Shown here: piece by piece, positions 16,530 through 25,625 of the stretch | Numbering within the stretch: position 1 is the stretch's first letter | How the letters are laid out: every line of letters starts with the position of its first letter | NCBI RefSeq assembly: GCF_900177415.1 | Contig: NZ_FXAF01000006.1 | Location: forward strand, 706,001 to 770,000 | Origin: Xaviernesmea oryzae | GTDB taxonomy: Bacteria; Pseudomonadota; Alphaproteobacteria; Rhizobiales; Rhizobiaceae | DNA: 64,000 bases | Reading direction: 5' to 3' | The notes under the pieces: generated by a model | The model's database searches: none | What the model was told of the DNA's origin: nothing | What the model saw: only the letters and a program-made list of their open reading frames with translations | Program-made: the position numbers and the translations under genes

Positions 16530-17034
16530 AACGCCCGCCTCTTAATTTTGCGTAAAATTCATCATTGATCTTGGCATTTGATCCTGCCTAAATGGGTTCC
16601 AGCAAAGGGCGCGGGGATTACTTCAGAGGCTGCCGGCAACCGTCGATTTACGACGGCGCGTAGACTTTTTGCCCCTTGCTACGGGAGACCTTTTCCCGTT
16701 TTCCAGATTTACCATCGGTTGCAGCCGGAAAAGAGGTATTTTCCGGAGAGGGTCGATTTTTGTCAACTTGAACCCGGTCCTGGTGCCGGATGAAGGAGGA
16801 AAGAGGTTCGGGCGGCTCATGATGAGGATGAGGCGTTCGGTTGCGCGGGGTGGCTTCCGCGAGCTTGGCCGCATGCGAGGCGGACCGGGCAATGCTTTCG
16901 ATCGGCTGCGAGGCGGGAGAAAGTTTTGAAAAAGGGGACGGGCGGCGACGGTTCTCAATGAGTGGGAATGGTTTGCGTTGCCTTGAAACGAGGTTTGTTC
17001 TGGCGGCAAAACAAAGTCCGCCGGGCTATTATTT
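16530..17034 (+). other. Long dnaA leader, no gene seen
   Basis: About 500 bases before dnaA without a convincing gene. TTAA-N7-TAAA at 16542-16556 is a one-mismatch version of a CtrA motif. No clear -35/-10 pair stood out. GGAAGG at 17035-17040 is the probable dnaA ribosome binding site. Confidence 0.5.
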
Positions 17035-17049
17035 GGAAGGCGGCGAATA

Positions 17050-18615
17050 ATGCAGATGAATACCGTATCGGCCCGTGCAGGTAATGGGGACCACGCACGG
17101 AAGGCACTCGATTCAATTTGCCCCCAGGCGGCAGGGGAAACATCCGAAATGAAGCATGATGCTCTTTTTGAGCGGTTCAGCACACGTTTGAAAGCACAGG
17201 TCGGTCAGGACGTTTATGCAAGCTGGTTCGGGCGTTTGAAGCTGCATTCGATTTCGAAGAGCGTGGTCAGGCTGACGGTGCCGACGACCTTTCTGAAATC
17301 CTGGATCAACAACCGGTATCTCGATCTGATCACGTCCATCTTCCAGGCCGAGGATTCCGAGATTCTCAAGGTGGAAATCCTGGTGCGCAGCGCAAGCCGC
17401 GGCACCCGCGCTCCCGCCGCGGGCGAGGAGCGTGCTCTTTCACCGGAACCGGCGCCGGCCCAGTCCTTCCAGCGTCCGCAGGCGCCGCGCGAGATCGGCA
17501 AGATAGCCGCCTTCTCGCCGCCGGCCGCTGCCTCGGCCCGTCCCTCCCAGGCTCCGGGTCCGCTCTTCGGCTCCCCGCTCGACAGCCGCTTCACCTTCGA
17601 CACCTTCGTCGAAGGCCCGTCGAACCGGGTCGCGCTCGCCGCCGCCAGGACGATCGCCGAAGCCGGCGCGGGCGCCGTGCGCTTCAATCCGCTCTTCATT
17701 CATTCCGGCGTCGGCCTCGGCAAGACGCACCTCCTCCAGGCGATCGCCAATGCCGCCGTCGGCAGCGAGCGCATGCCGCGGGTGGTCTATCTGACGGCGG
17801 AATATTTCATGTGGCGCTTCGCGACCGCGATCCGCGACAATGACGCGCTGACGCTGAAGGATTCTCTGCGTAACATCGATCTCCTGATCATCGACGACAT
17901 GCAGTTCCTGCAGGGCAAGATGATCCAGAACGAGTTCTGCCATCTCCTGAACATGCTGCTCGACAGCGCCAAGCAGGTCGTGGTCGCCGCCGACCGTGCT
18001 CCCTGGGAGCTGGAATCGCTCGATCCGCGCGTCCGGTCCCGTCTTCAGGGCGGTGTCGCGATCGAGGTCGAGGCGCCGGATTACGAGATGCGCCTGGCGA
18101 TGCTGAAGGGGCGGCTGGCGATTGCCCGCCAGGACGATCCGTCTCTCGACATCCCGGTGGAAATCCTCTCCCATGTGGCTCGCAACGTAGCGAGCAGCGG
18201 CCGTGAGCTGGAAGGTGCGTTCAACCAGCTCCTTTTCCGCCGCTCCTTCGAGCCGTCGCTGTCGATCGAGCGGGTGGACGAACTGCTCGCCCATCTGGTC
18301 GGCGCCGGCGAAGCCAAGCGCGTCCGCATCGAGGATATCCAGCGCATCGTCGCGCGGCACTACAATGTCTCGCGCCAGGAACTGGTCTCGAACCGGCGCA
18401 CCCGCGTCATCGTCAAGCCGCGCCAGGTCGCCATGTATCTGTCGAAGACCATGACGCCGCGCTCCTTTCCGGAAATCGGCCGCCGTTTCGGTGGTCGCGA
18501 TCATACGACCGTGCTGCATGCGGTCCGCAAGATCGAGGAGCTGATCTCGGGAGACACCAAGCTCAGCCACGAGATCGAGCTTCTGAAGCGGCTGATCAAC
18601 GAGAACAACGCGTAA
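17050..18615 (+). CDS. dnaA: Chromosomal replication initiator protein DnaA
   Basis: Binds DnaA boxes at the origin, oligomerises with ATP and opens the duplex. 521 residues: a variable extension 1-34, domain I (about 35-115, [17 protein letters not shown]), a proline-rich linker (about 120-175), the AAA+ domain with Walker [12 protein letters not shown] and Walker [10 protein letters not shown], and domain IV with the box-binding [17 protein letters not shown] near the C-terminus. The ATG at 17050 has GGAAGG upstream; Met35 is a possible second start nearer to the E. coli N-terminus. It follows rpsT after an 850-base AT-rich gap rich in GANTC sites, suggesting cell-cycle control. Confidence 0.97.
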   Translation: MQMNTVSARAGNGDHARKALDSICPQAAGETSEMKHDALFERFSTRLKAQVGQDVYASWFGRLKLHSISKSVVRLTVPTTFLKSWINNRYLDLITSIFQAEDSEILKVEILVRSASRGTRAPAAGEERALSPEPAPAQSFQRPQAPREIGKIAAFSPPAAASARPSQAPGPLFGSPLDSRFTFDTFVEGPSNRVALAAARTIAEAGAGAVRFNPLFIHSGVGLGKTHLLQAIANAAVGSERMPRVVYLTAEYFMWRFATAIRDNDALTLKDSLRNIDLLIIDDMQFLQGKMIQNEFCHLLNMLLDSAKQVVVAADRAPWELESLDPRVRSRLQGGVAIEVEAPDYEMRLAMLKGRLAIARQDDPSLDIPVEILSHVARNVASSGRELEGAFNQLLFRRSFEPSLSIERVDELLAHLVGAGEAKRVRIEDIQRIVARHYNVSRQELVSNRRTRVIVKPRQVAMYLSKTMTPRSFPEIGRRFGGRDHTTVLHAVRKIEELISGDTKLSHEIELLKRLINENNA

Positions 18616-18679
18616 GGGCAGGTCAGGCGACATTGCGGAGCGTCTTGCGTCCGCAGTCGCGTGAAGGCGAAAAACAGAA

Positions 18680-19300
18680 GTGACATTCCTTCTCTCCGTC
18701 GCAACGATCTGGGCCGTGGCGTGCATCACGCCGGGGCCCAACACGCTGCTGGTCATGCGCTATGCGCTGACCGCGCCACGGCGGGTCGCGATCGTTGCGG
18801 CCTGCGGCACCATCACAGGCACGTGTCTCTGGGGCCTCGCCGGCTGGCTGGGGATCAACGTCCTTTTCCAGGCCGCACCCTTCGCCTATCTGGCGCTGAA
18901 GATCGTCGGCGGACTTTATCTGGTCTGGCTGGGCTGCAGGATCTTTCTGGACGTGCGCAAATCCCGGCAGGCCGCCGATCTGGGCACGCAGAAGGCCGAC
19001 GTGCCGCTCCCGACCGCCTACCGCATGGGGCTCGCCACCAATCTCGCCAATCCCAAGTCGGCGCTTTTCGTCGCGAGCCTTTTTGCCGCGACCATGCCGG
19101 CCGGCACGCCCTTCCTCTATGGGCTCGTGGCGGTCGCCGTGATGATCACTGTTTCGACGGTCTACTATACCTGCCTGATCGGCCTCATTACCCACCGGAG
19201 GGTCGCGGCGGCCTATCTGAAGGCCAAGAGGAAGATCGATCTCGGCGTCGGCCTGGTTTTCGTCGGTTTCGGCACGAGGCTCTTGCTGTCGCCGCGATAG
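18680..19300 (+). CDS. LysE/RhtB-family amino-acid exporter
   Basis: A 206-residue inner-membrane protein with five to six hydrophobic helices. The opening VACITPGPNTLLVMRYAL contains the PGP motif of LysE-type exporters and LATNLANPKSALF is the second typical segment. Members export amino acids or derivatives; the substrate is unknown. The start is a GTG 64 bases after the dnaA stop, so it may be co-transcribed with dnaA. Convergent with hemW, ends 7 bases away. Confidence 0.85.
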   Translation: MTFLLSVATIWAVACITPGPNTLLVMRYALTAPRRVAIVAACGTITGTCLWGLAGWLGINVLFQAAPFAYLALKIVGGLYLVWLGCRIFLDVRKSRQAADLGTQKADVPLPTAYRMGLATNLANPKSALFVASLFAATMPAGTPFLYGLVAVAVMITVSTVYYTCLIGLITHRRVAAAYLKAKRKIDLGVGLVFVGFGTRLLLSPR

Positions 19301-19307
19301 GGGGCGT

Positions 19308-20501
19308 TCAGCACGCCAGATCGGCGACAACCGCATCCAGGATCAGCATGCCCGACGGCGTGCAGCGCAGCCGCGAATTGCCGAGCCGCTCGATGAAGCC
19401 GTGCTCCAGGAGACGTTCCTCGCGGATCGGGTCGGGGTCGCGGCCGGAAAGCTGCTGCCAGCGCGCCAGGTCGACGCCTTCCCTGAGCCGGAGGCCCATG
19501 AGCAGCAGTTCGTCCGCCTGTTCCTCGAAGCCGAGGATTTCCTCGTCCAGCATGCCGTGGCCGACGCGTTCCACCTGTTCGAGCCAGGTTTCCGGCCGCC
19601 GCTCCGTGGAGGTTGCGATCTTGTTGCGGCCGCGGGTCAGCCGGCCATGCGCGCCGGGACCGATGCCGGCATAATCGCCGTAACGCCAGTAGGTCAGGTT
19701 GTGCCGGCTTTCGGCGCCGGGCTGCGCATGGTTGGAAACCTCGTAGGCCGGCATGCCGTGCCGCGCGGTAATCTCCTGCGTCGCCTCGTAGAGCGCTGCC
19801 GACTGGTCGCCGTCCGGCACGATCAGCTTGCCCGCCTTGGCGAGCCCGAAAAAGGGCGTCCCCTCCTCGATTGTTAGCTGGTAGAGCGACAGGTGGTCCA
19901 CCGCGTAAGAAATGGCTTCCTTCAGCTCCCTTTCCCAGGCCTCCACCGTCTGGTTCGGCCGGGCGTAGATGAGGTCGAACGACATGCGCGGAAAGATGTC
20001 GCGCGCCAGCCGGATCGCCTTCAAGGCGTCGGCGACGTCATGCAGCCGTCCGAGGAATTTCAGGTCCTGGTCGTTCAGCGCCTGCACCCCGAGCGACACG
20101 CGGTTGACGCCGGCGTCCCGGTAGCCGCGGAAACGCGTGGCCTCCACGCTGGAGGGATTGGCCTCCATGGTGATCTCGATGCCATTAGGCACGTGCCAGT
20201 GCTTCGCGATGCCGTCGAGGATCGCCGAGACCGTCGCCGGATCCATCAGCGACGGCGTGCCGCCGCCGAGAAAAATGCTGGTGACGGTCTTCGGCCCGCT
20301 CATCTTCCGCATCGTTTCCATTTCTCTGAGGAAGGCAGCGGTAAAGCGGGGCTGGTCCACCGGCTGATGGCGCACATGGCTGTTGAAGTCGCAATAGGGG
20401 CATTTGGCCGCGCAGAACGGCCAATGCACGTAAACCCCAAATCCGGGCTCCCCGGTATCGGGCAGGAGCGTATCGGGCAGAAGGGGAGCAGTGGCGTTCA
20501 A
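19308..20501 (-). CDS. hemW: Radical SAM heme chaperone HemW
   Basis: Related to oxygen-independent coproporphyrinogen III oxidase but in the HemW branch, which handles heme delivery to membrane proteins. 397 residues: the 4Fe-4S motif CAAKCPYC (Cys30, Cys34, Cys37) in YVHWPFCAAKCPYCDF, SAM-binding FLGGGTPSL, EITMEANPSSVE and VSLGVQALND, and the C-terminal HemN-type domain (about 300-390). Its start is 6 bases after the rdgB stop, so rdgB and hemW are one operon, a pairing seen in many proteobacteria. Confidence 0.93.
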   Translation of the reverse strand: MNATAPLLPDTLLPDTGEPGFGVYVHWPFCAAKCPYCDFNSHVRHQPVDQPRFTAAFLREMETMRKMSGPKTVTSIFLGGGTPSLMDPATVSAILDGIAKHWHVPNGIEITMEANPSSVEATRFRGYRDAGVNRVSLGVQALNDQDLKFLGRLHDVADALKAIRLARDIFPRMSFDLIYARPNQTVEAWERELKEAISYAVDHLSLYQLTIEEGTPFFGLAKAGKLIVPDGDQSAALYEATQEITARHGMPAYEVSNHAQPGAESRHNLTYWRYGDYAGIGPGAHGRLTRGRNKIATSTERRPETWLEQVERVGHGMLDEEILGFEEQADELLLMGLRLREGVDLARWQQLSGRDPDPIREERLLEHGFIERLGNSRLRCTPSGMLILDAVVADLAC

Positions 20502-20507
20502 AGGAAC

Positions 20508-21152
20508 TCAGGCCTCCAGGCAGGTTTCGACGAAGCGCTTGAAGGCGCGCGCCCGGTGGGAGAGCGCCTGCGGCTTGCCGATGTTCCAGCCATGCTTTTC
20601 TTCGGAACTCATTTCGCCAAAGGTAGTCTCGTAGCCGTCCGGCTGAAAGACGGGATCGTAGCCGAACCCCTGCGTCCCGCGCGGCGGCCACACGACGGTG
20701 CCTTCCACCTCGCCGCGGAAGAATTCGGTATGCCCGTCCGGCCAGGCGAGGCAGAGCACGCTGACGAAGCGGCTGGTGCGCTGCTCTGGTGCCGTGGCCC
20801 CTTTTTCCTGAAGCGCCTTTTCGACCTTCTCCATCGCCATGTAGAAGTCGCGCGTGCCGTCCTCGCGTTCGGCCCAGTTGGCGGTATAGACCCCCGGCGC
20901 GCCGTCGAGCGCATCGATCACGAGGCCGGAATCGTCGGACAGCGCCGGCAGGCCGGACGCCCTGGCCGAGGCGAGCGCCTTGATCGCGGCATTTTCCTCG
21001 AAGGTCGTGCCGGTCTCGTCCGGCTCCTCGAACTTCAGCTCGGCGGCCGATTTCGCCGAAAAGCCGAGCGGCCCGATCAGCTCTGCGATCTCGCGGATTT
21101 TTCCGGCATTGTGGCTGGCGACGACGATGGTCTTGGTATCGAGCTTGCGCAT
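20508..21152 (-). CDS. rdgB: XTP/dITP diphosphatase (RdgB/HAM1 family)
   Basis: Hydrolyses inosine and xanthosine triphosphates to keep them out of DNA. 214 residues from ATG at 21152, chosen because the family begins here ([20 protein letters not shown]) and AGGAAT precedes it; the longer open frame is spurious. Motifs: [10 protein letters not shown] (10-20 region), [21 protein letters not shown] with the catalytic Asp pair, GFGYDPVF and SHRARAF. Located between a glyoxalase-fold gene and hemW in one leftward operon. Confidence 0.95.
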   Translation of the reverse strand: MRKLDTKTIVVASHNAGKIREIAELIGPLGFSAKSAAELKFEEPDETGTTFEENAAIKALASARASGLPALSDDSGLVIDALDGAPGVYTANWAEREDGTRDFYMAMEKVEKALQEKGATAPEQRTSRFVSVLCLAWPDGHTEFFRGEVEGTVVWPPRGTQGFGYDPVFQPDGYETTFGEMSSEEKHGWNIGKPQALSHRARAFKRFVETCLEA

Positions 21153-21171
21153 AAAATTCCTATTCGAGATG

Positions 21172-21576
21172 TCAGAGCCCCCAGAGCCTCGGCTCTGCGC
21201 ATTCCAGGCTGTTGCCGGCGGGATCGCGGAAATAGATCGAGCGGGCGCCGTTCGGCCAGCGGAAATCGCTTTCGATGGCAATGCCTGCCTTGTTGAGCTT
21301 TTCCTTGAGCCTGTCAATCGCCTCGTCGCTCATGCGGAAGCAGACATGTCCGGGACCCGTCGTGCCGTGCGGCGGCACGGGCAGCGCGTCGGCCGGCGGC
21401 GGCTTTATCGTTTCAGCCGGATTGAAGATCAGCAGGATGCCCGGCCCCGAGCGGAAGAAGACGTGCCGGTTGCCGGCGCGCAGCACCTTTTCGAGCCCGA
21501 GCACACCGCCGTAGAACGCCTCCGCCGCATCGAGGTCGTCGGCATAGAGCGCGGTTTCGAGAATGCCTTCGATCAT
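21172..21576 (-). CDS. VOC-family (glyoxalase-like) protein
   Basis: A 134-residue single vicinal-oxygen-chelate domain. Two beta-alpha-beta modules are visible: [20 protein letters not shown] at the start, and GPGHVCFRM plus [14 protein letters not shown] in the second half, whose His and Glu are candidate metal ligands. The ATG at 21576 is preceded by GGAGAGGGAAATT; an upstream in-frame extension is repeat sequence. It is 19 bases upstream of rdgB on the same strand. The substrate is unknown. Confidence 0.82.
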   Translation of the reverse strand: MIEGILETALYADDLDAAEAFYGGVLGLEKVLRAGNRHVFFRSGPGILLIFNPAETIKPPPADALPVPPHGTTGPGHVCFRMSDEAIDRLKEKLNKAGIAIESDFRWPNGARSIYFRDPAGNSLECAEPRLWGL

Positions 21577-21595
21577 AATTTCCCTCTCCTTGCCG

Positions 21596-21735
21596 CGGCC
21601 CCTCATCCGCCTGCCGGCACCTTCTCCCCGCACGCGGGGAGAAGGGTATGTGCCGCACCGTTTTCCGCAGATACGACGTTTCGCGGGGCACGTCCCCTCT
21701 CCCCGTCAGAACGGGGAGAGGGTTAGGGTGAGGGG
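21596..21735. repeat. Mosaic intergenic repeat units between rph and the VOC gene
   Basis: CCCCTCATCCGCCTGCCGGCACC followed by the hairpin CTTCTCCCCGCACGCGGGGAGAAGG (near 21601-21645), then CCCTCTCCCCGTCAGAACGGGGAGAGGG (near 21699-21726) and GGTGAGGGGC. These are the same building blocks as at 24944-24990 and 59930-59978. No gene is seen. Confidence 0.65.
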
Positions 21736-21742
21736 CAATATC

Positions 21743-22459
21743 TTATGCAATCGCCTGCTTCTGCAGCGCCACAAGTTCCTGCGTGCCCGCCTGCGCGAGC
21801 GCCAGAAGCTGCAGGAATTCTTCCTGGCTGAAGGGCGCGCCTTCGGCCGTGCCCTGCACCTCCACAATGCCGCCCGCGCCGGTCATGACGAAATTGGCAT
21901 CCGTCTCGGCCGCGGAATCTTCGAGGTAATCGAGGTCGATCACCGGCTGACTGGCGAAGATGCCGCAGGAGATCGCCGCCACGTGATCCTTCAGCACCTT
22001 CTCGACCTTGATCATCGAGCGGGCTTCCATCCATTTCAGGCAGTCGTAGAGCGCCACCCAGCCGCCGGTGATCGAGGCGGTGCGCGTGCCGCCATCCGCC
22101 TGGATGACGTCGCAGTCGACGGTGATCTGCCGTTCGCCGAGCGCTTCGAGATCGATGACGGCGCGCAGCGAGCGGCCGATCAGCCGCTGGATTTCCTGCG
22201 TGCGGCCGCCCTGCTTGCCGGCTGCGGCCTCGCGCTTCATGCGCTCGCCGGTGGCGCGCGGCAGCATGCCGTATTCCGCGGTCACCCAGCCCTTGCCGGA
22301 ATTCCTGAGCCACGGCGGCGTCTTGTCTTCGAGGCTTGCGGTGCAGAGCACGTGCGTGTCGCCGAATTTGACGAGGCAGGAGCCTTCTGCGTGCTTCGAA
22401 AAATTGCGCTCGAAAGAGACCTTGCGCATCTGGTTCGTCTGTCTGCCTGAAGGCCGCAT
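21743..22459 (-). CDS. rph: Ribonuclease PH
   Basis: Phosphate-dependent 3'-5' exoribonuclease that trims tRNA 3' ends. 238 residues, standard length. Start at 22459 ([18 protein letters not shown]) matches the family start; the longer frame runs into REP repeats. Motifs: [13 protein letters not shown] with phosphate-binding Arg and Thr, [34 protein letters not shown]. It is divergent from hrcA across a 344-base region containing a tandem repeat. Confidence 0.96.
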   Translation of the reverse strand: MRPSGRQTNQMRKVSFERNFSKHAEGSCLVKFGDTHVLCTASLEDKTPPWLRNSGKGWVTAEYGMLPRATGERMKREAAAGKQGGRTQEIQRLIGRSLRAVIDLEALGERQITVDCDVIQADGGTRTASITGGWVALYDCLKWMEARSMIKVEKVLKDHVAAISCGIFASQPVIDLDYLEDSAAETDANFVMTGAGGIVEVQGTAEGAPFSQEEFLQLLALAQAGTQELVALQKQAIA

Positions 22460-22496
22460 TTTGTGCTCCCTGGATTTCGGTTTCTGCCTTCTAAAG

Positions 22497-22670
22497 CAAT
22501 TCCAGGAAAAGTGCGAAGCGGTTTTCCGTCCGGAATTGCGAAAACTGGAAATCTTCAATTCCAGGAAAAGTGCGAAGCGGTTTTCCGTTCGGAGTTGCGA
22601 AAACTGAAGATCTCCAATTCCAGGAAAGTGCGAAGCGGTTTTCCGTCCGGAATTGCGAAAACTGGAAATC
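22497..22670. repeat. Three tandem 59-base REP-like palindromes
   Basis: Copies begin at 22497, 22556 and 22615, an exact 59-base period; the third has lost one A in its AAAA run. Each unit is palindromic: CAATTCC...GGAATTG outside and GGAAAA...TTTTCC inside, followed by a linker of about 17 bases. A single dispersed copy is at 24667-24713. They lie in the control region shared by rph and hrcA. Confidence 0.85.
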
Positions 22671-22741
22671 CCGCGGGAACCGCCGCCGGGAGGGAGCCTG
22701 CTTTTTGAATGGCCGTGATTACCGCCCGGGCGATTTCCCTT

Positions 22742-22770
22742 TTGCGAAGACGCGGGCGAATGATTATATT
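22742..22770 (+). promoter_or_regulatory. Candidate sigma-70 promoter of hrcA
   Basis: TTGCGA (22742-22747), 17 bases, TATATT (22765-22770), 33 bases before the hrcA start codon and after the REP array. The -10 is 5/6 and the -35 is 4/6. No CIRCE inverted repeat (TTAGCACTC-N9-GAGTGCTAA) was found here. Confidence 0.45.
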
Positions 22771-22803
22771 TTCCGTGGGATCAACGGATTGGTGAAGGTT
22801 TAG

Positions 22804-23886
22804 ATGGGTTTTTCGGCACCGGCGGGTAGGGAGAGCGGCTCTGTGCTCGATGACCGTTCGCGCGAAATTTTCCGCCGCATCGTCGAGAGCTATCTGGAGA
22901 CGGGCGAGCCGCTCGGCTCCCGCAGCCTGTCCCGCCTGCTGCCCATGTCGCTCTCGCCGGCCTCCGTGCGCAATGTGATGAGCGATCTGGAGGAACTGGG
23001 CCTCATCTACTCGCCGCATATCAGCGCCGGCCGGCTGCCCACCCAGTCGGGCCTCAGGTTCTTCGTCGACGCCTTCATGCAGGTGGGTGACCTGTCGGAG
23101 GAGGAGCGGGCCAGCATCGACCGGCAGATACGCCCGGCGGACCGCGACCAGCCGATGGAAAGCCTGATGGCGGAGGCGAGCCTGGTGCTGTCCGGCATGT
23201 CGCGCGGCGCCGGCCTCGTCATCACCGCGAAAAGCGATCCGGTGCTGAAACATGTCGAGTTCATCCGCCTGGAGCCCACCAAGGCGCTGGCGGTGCTGGT
23301 CGGCGATCACAACCAGGTGGAAAACCGCATCATCGAGCTGCCGGCGGGGGTCACGTCGTCGCAGCTCACCGAGGCGGCCAATTTCCTGAACGCCCATCTG
23401 ACCGGCCAGACGTTGCCGGATCTGCGCGGCCAGTTGAAGAAGCTCAAGGACGAGGTGCAGGGCGAGCTTTATGCTCTCTCGCAGGATCTCGTCGAGCGCG
23501 GACTGGCCGTCTGGTCGGGCGACAACAGCGAGGAAGGCAAGCCGAGCCAGCTTATCGTGCGCGGCCGCGCCAACCTGCTTCAGGGCCTCGACGACGCGGC
23601 CGATCTGGACCGCCTGCGCCTTCTCTTCGACGATCTCGAAAAGAAGGACAGCCTGCTCGAGATCCTCGATCTCGCCGAGCGGGGGCCGGGCGTGCGCATC
23701 TTCATCGGCTCGGAAAACAAGCTCTTTTCGCTTTCGGGTTCTTCGCTCATCGTGGCGCCCTATCGCGACGGAGAGGACCGCATCATCGGCGCCGTCGGCG
23801 TCATTGGCCCGACGCGGCTCAATTATTCCCGCATCGTGCCGATGGTGGATTACACCGCCCAGCTTCTGGCGCGGTTGTCGCGGTGA
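22804..23886 (+). CDS. hrcA: Heat-inducible transcription repressor HrcA
   Basis: Represses chaperonin operons by binding CIRCE elements; GroE acts as its modulator. 360 residues: winged helix N-terminus (about 12-90, REIFRRIVESYLETGEPLGS and SLSPASVRNVMSDLEELGLI), a GAF-like middle domain and a C-terminal dimerisation segment (IIGAVGVIGPTRLNYSRIVP). Followed 116 bases later by grpE, the usual alphaproteobacterial pair. HrcA targets (groESL) are not in this window. Confidence 0.95.
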   Translation: MGFSAPAGRESGSVLDDRSREIFRRIVESYLETGEPLGSRSLSRLLPMSLSPASVRNVMSDLEELGLIYSPHISAGRLPTQSGLRFFVDAFMQVGDLSEEERASIDRQIRPADRDQPMESLMAEASLVLSGMSRGAGLVITAKSDPVLKHVEFIRLEPTKALAVLVGDHNQVENRIIELPAGVTSSQLTEAANFLNAHLTGQTLPDLRGQLKKLKDEVQGELYALSQDLVERGLAVWSGDNSEEGKPSQLIVRGRANLLQGLDDAADLDRLRLLFDDLEKKDSLLEILDLAERGPGVRIFIGSENKLFSLSGSSLIVAPYRDGEDRIIGAVGVIGPTRLNYSRIVPMVDYTAQLLARLSR

Positions 23887-23922
23887 TCTCCGCGGACCTC
23901 AGCCCCAAGTTTCCCGCCAAGC

Positions 23923-23951
23923 CTTGATTTTTTCACTTTAAACCTCGATAT
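23923..23951 (+). promoter_or_regulatory. Possible heat-shock (RpoH) promoter of grpE
   Basis: CTTGATT at 23923 and CCTCGATAT at 23943-23951 resemble the CTTGA...CCnnATnT pattern of sigma-32 promoters, and lie 52 bases upstream of grpE. The match is imperfect, so this is a candidate only. Confidence 0.3.
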
Positions 23952-24002
23952 CGGGCACGAATCCGAGCCCAGAAATCCAAGCAAGAATAACCGGAGACCG
24001 TC

Positions 24003-24659
24003 ATGACCGACGAAACCAAGAAGAACGGACCTGACGCAACTGCCGCCGAAAACACGGCGGAAGCCGTGGCGTCTGCTCTCGAGGAGGCGGCCGCGGAGAA
24101 TGCCGCAGAAACGCCGGCCGCAGAGGCAGTCCAGGAGCCCGATCCGCTTGACGTGCTGAAAAGCGAGAATGCCGAATTGCGCGATCGCTTCCTGCGGCTT
24201 GCCGCCGAGATGGACAACCTGCGCCGCCGCACCGAGCGCGACGTGAAGGATGCCAAGTCCTATTCCGTGGCGGGCTTCGCGCGCGACATGCTCGCCGTTT
24301 CGGACAACCTGCGCAGGGCGCTGGACGCCGTGCCGACCGAAATGCGCGCCGGCGCCGATGCCACGTTGAGCACGCTTCTCGAAGGCGTGGAAATGACCGA
24401 GCGTTCCATGCTCTCGGCGCTGGAGCGGCACGGCGTGAAGAAGATCGAGGCGGAAGGCCAGAGGTTCGATCCGAACTTCCACCAGGCGATGTTCGAAATC
24501 CCGGACACGACCGTGCCGAACAACACGGTGGTTCAGGTCGTCCAGGCCGGCTTCACGATCGGCGAACGCGTTCTGCGTCCGGCCATGGTCGGGGTCGCCA
24601 AGGGCGGTCCGAAGCAGGAAGCTCCGGCGGCCGAAACCGCAGGCGAGAAGAACGCGTGA
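24003..24659 (+). CDS. grpE: Nucleotide exchange factor GrpE
   Basis: Releases ADP from DnaK in the chaperone cycle. 218 residues: an Ala/Glu-rich disordered head (1-45), a long coiled coil (about 50-110, [20 protein letters not shown]), and the C-terminal beta domain with the GrpE signature region ([20 protein letters not shown] to VGVAKGG). ACCGGAGACCGTC precedes the ATG. It follows hrcA and is followed directly by a REP palindrome; dnaK-dnaJ are elsewhere. Confidence 0.95.
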   Translation: MTDETKKNGPDATAAENTAEAVASALEEAAAENAAETPAAEAVQEPDPLDVLKSENAELRDRFLRLAAEMDNLRRRTERDVKDAKSYSVAGFARDMLAVSDNLRRALDAVPTEMRAGADATLSTLLEGVEMTERSMLSALERHGVKKIEAEGQRFDPNFHQAMFEIPDTTVPNNTVVQVVQAGFTIGERVLRPAMVGVAKGGPKQEAPAAETAGEKNA

Positions 24660-24663
24660 TTGG

Positions 24664-24990
24664 CGCTAGAGCAATTCCAGGAAAAGTGTGAAGCGGTTTT
24701 CCGTCCGGAATTGCGTAAAATCAAAAGTTCGGCTTGCGCCCTCTTCTCCCCGGCGGGGAGAAGTGCCGAGCAAAGCGAGGCGATGAGGGGGTGTACACGC
24801 GGCAAACGCGGCGCTGGAGTTTGGCTTCGCCCCCCTCATCCGGTCCTTCGGACCACCTTCTCCCCGCTGGGGAGAAGGGGAGCGCGCTGCCGCCTCGTCA
24901 TTCCACAGAAGCATCAGCATATTTTGCTCAGATGCAATTGCCCTGCCGCTCGCGGGGAGAAGGTGCCCGGCAGGGCGGATGAGGGGCAGC
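24664..24990. repeat. Repeat-filled region between grpE and ptsN
   Basis: Holds no gene. In order: one REP palindrome (24667-24713) of the hrcA-upstream family; the composite repeat copy 2 (24736-24878), related in reverse orientation to 12853-13063; and a mosaic unit (24944-24990, TGCCGCTCGCGGGGAGAAGG then GGGCGGATGAGGGGC). Accumulation at the convergent 3' ends of two genes is typical of such elements. Confidence 0.75.
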
Positions 24991-25016
24991 GCGAGAGCAT
25001 ATCCAATCCATAACCA

Positions 25017-25052
25017 AAGCCGCCCGGCGCCGTTTCGGCAGCCGGGCGGCTT
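25017..25052 (-). terminator. Terminator hairpin between convergent grpE and ptsN
   Basis: A perfect 12-base stem, AAGCCGCCCGGC / GCCGGGCGGCTT, with a 12-base loop lies 31 bases beyond the ptsN stop codon. Read leftward it is followed by TTTGG; read rightward by TTCGTCTCG. It probably ends ptsN and may serve both directions. Confidence 0.7.
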
Positions 25053-25082
25053 CGTCTCGTCCCCACGAAAATCCGTTTGCCG

Positions 25083-25556
25083 TCACGCGGCGTGGTTGGC
25101 CTGTTCCTCGTTGAGGAAGGCGTAGATCGCCGAGGCGGAATCGGTCTTGCGCAGCTTGGCCACCAGTTCCTGGTCGCGCAGCACGCGGGCAATCCGCGAC
25201 AGCGCCTTCAGATGGTCGGCGCCGGCGCCTTCCGGTGCGAGCAGCAGGAAGACGAGGTCGACCGGCTCGTCGTCGAGCGCTTCGAAATCGACCGGCGCTT
25301 CCAGGCGCGCGAAAATGCCCTTGATCGAGGAGATGCTGTTGAGCTTGCCGTGCGGAATGGCGATGCCATGGCCGACGCCGGTGGAGCCGAGCCTTTCCCG
25401 CTGCAGGATGACGTCGAAGATTTCCCGTTCCGCGACGCCGGTGATTTTGGAAGCTTTCGCCGCCAGTTCCTGCAGGAGCTGCTTTTTGGAATTCACTTTG
25501 AGGGCAGGAATAATCGCATCTTGCTGCAGCAAATCTGCCAATGCCATTCTCGTCAT
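25083..25556 (-). CDS. ptsN: PTS IIA-like nitrogen-regulatory protein PtsN (EIIA-Ntr)
   Basis: Terminal phospho-acceptor of the nitrogen-related phosphotransferase system; regulates potassium transport and stress/nitrogen responses through its phosphorylation state. 157 residues, one EIIA-fructose/mannitol domain. The phosphorylated histidine is His69 in GIAIPHGKLNS, with GSTGVGHG just before. It is the last gene of the rpoN-hpf-ptsN set, a conserved proteobacterial arrangement. Start at 25556; Met4 is a possible alternative. Confidence 0.95.
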   Translation of the reverse strand: MTRMALADLLQQDAIIPALKVNSKKQLLQELAAKASKITGVAEREIFDVILQRERLGSTGVGHGIAIPHGKLNSISSIKGIFARLEAPVDFEALDDEPVDLVFLLLAPEGAGADHLKALSRIARVLRDQELVAKLRKTDSASAIYAFLNEEQANHAA

Positions 25557-25625
25557 CCTTTGTGCCGCAAGAGCTTTGCTCCAGGCGAAGGGGAGCGCCG
25601 TCCCCGACGCTCTCCCCGAGATTGT

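Noticed and set aside
16261..17049. The dnaA upstream region as the replication origin
   Set aside because: Only one DnaA-box-like site was found, not an array, and in Rhizobiales the origin is usually beside hemE. The region is kept as a regulatory candidate.
22497..22670. The tandem repeats as a CRISPR array
   Set aside because: The 59-base period consists of nearly identical palindromic units with no unique spacers, and no cas gene is near.
22671..22803. A CIRCE element upstream of hrcA
   Set aside because: Searched for TTAGCACTC-N9-GAGTGCTAA and close variants; none is present. HrcA in alphaproteobacteria usually controls groESL elsewhere.
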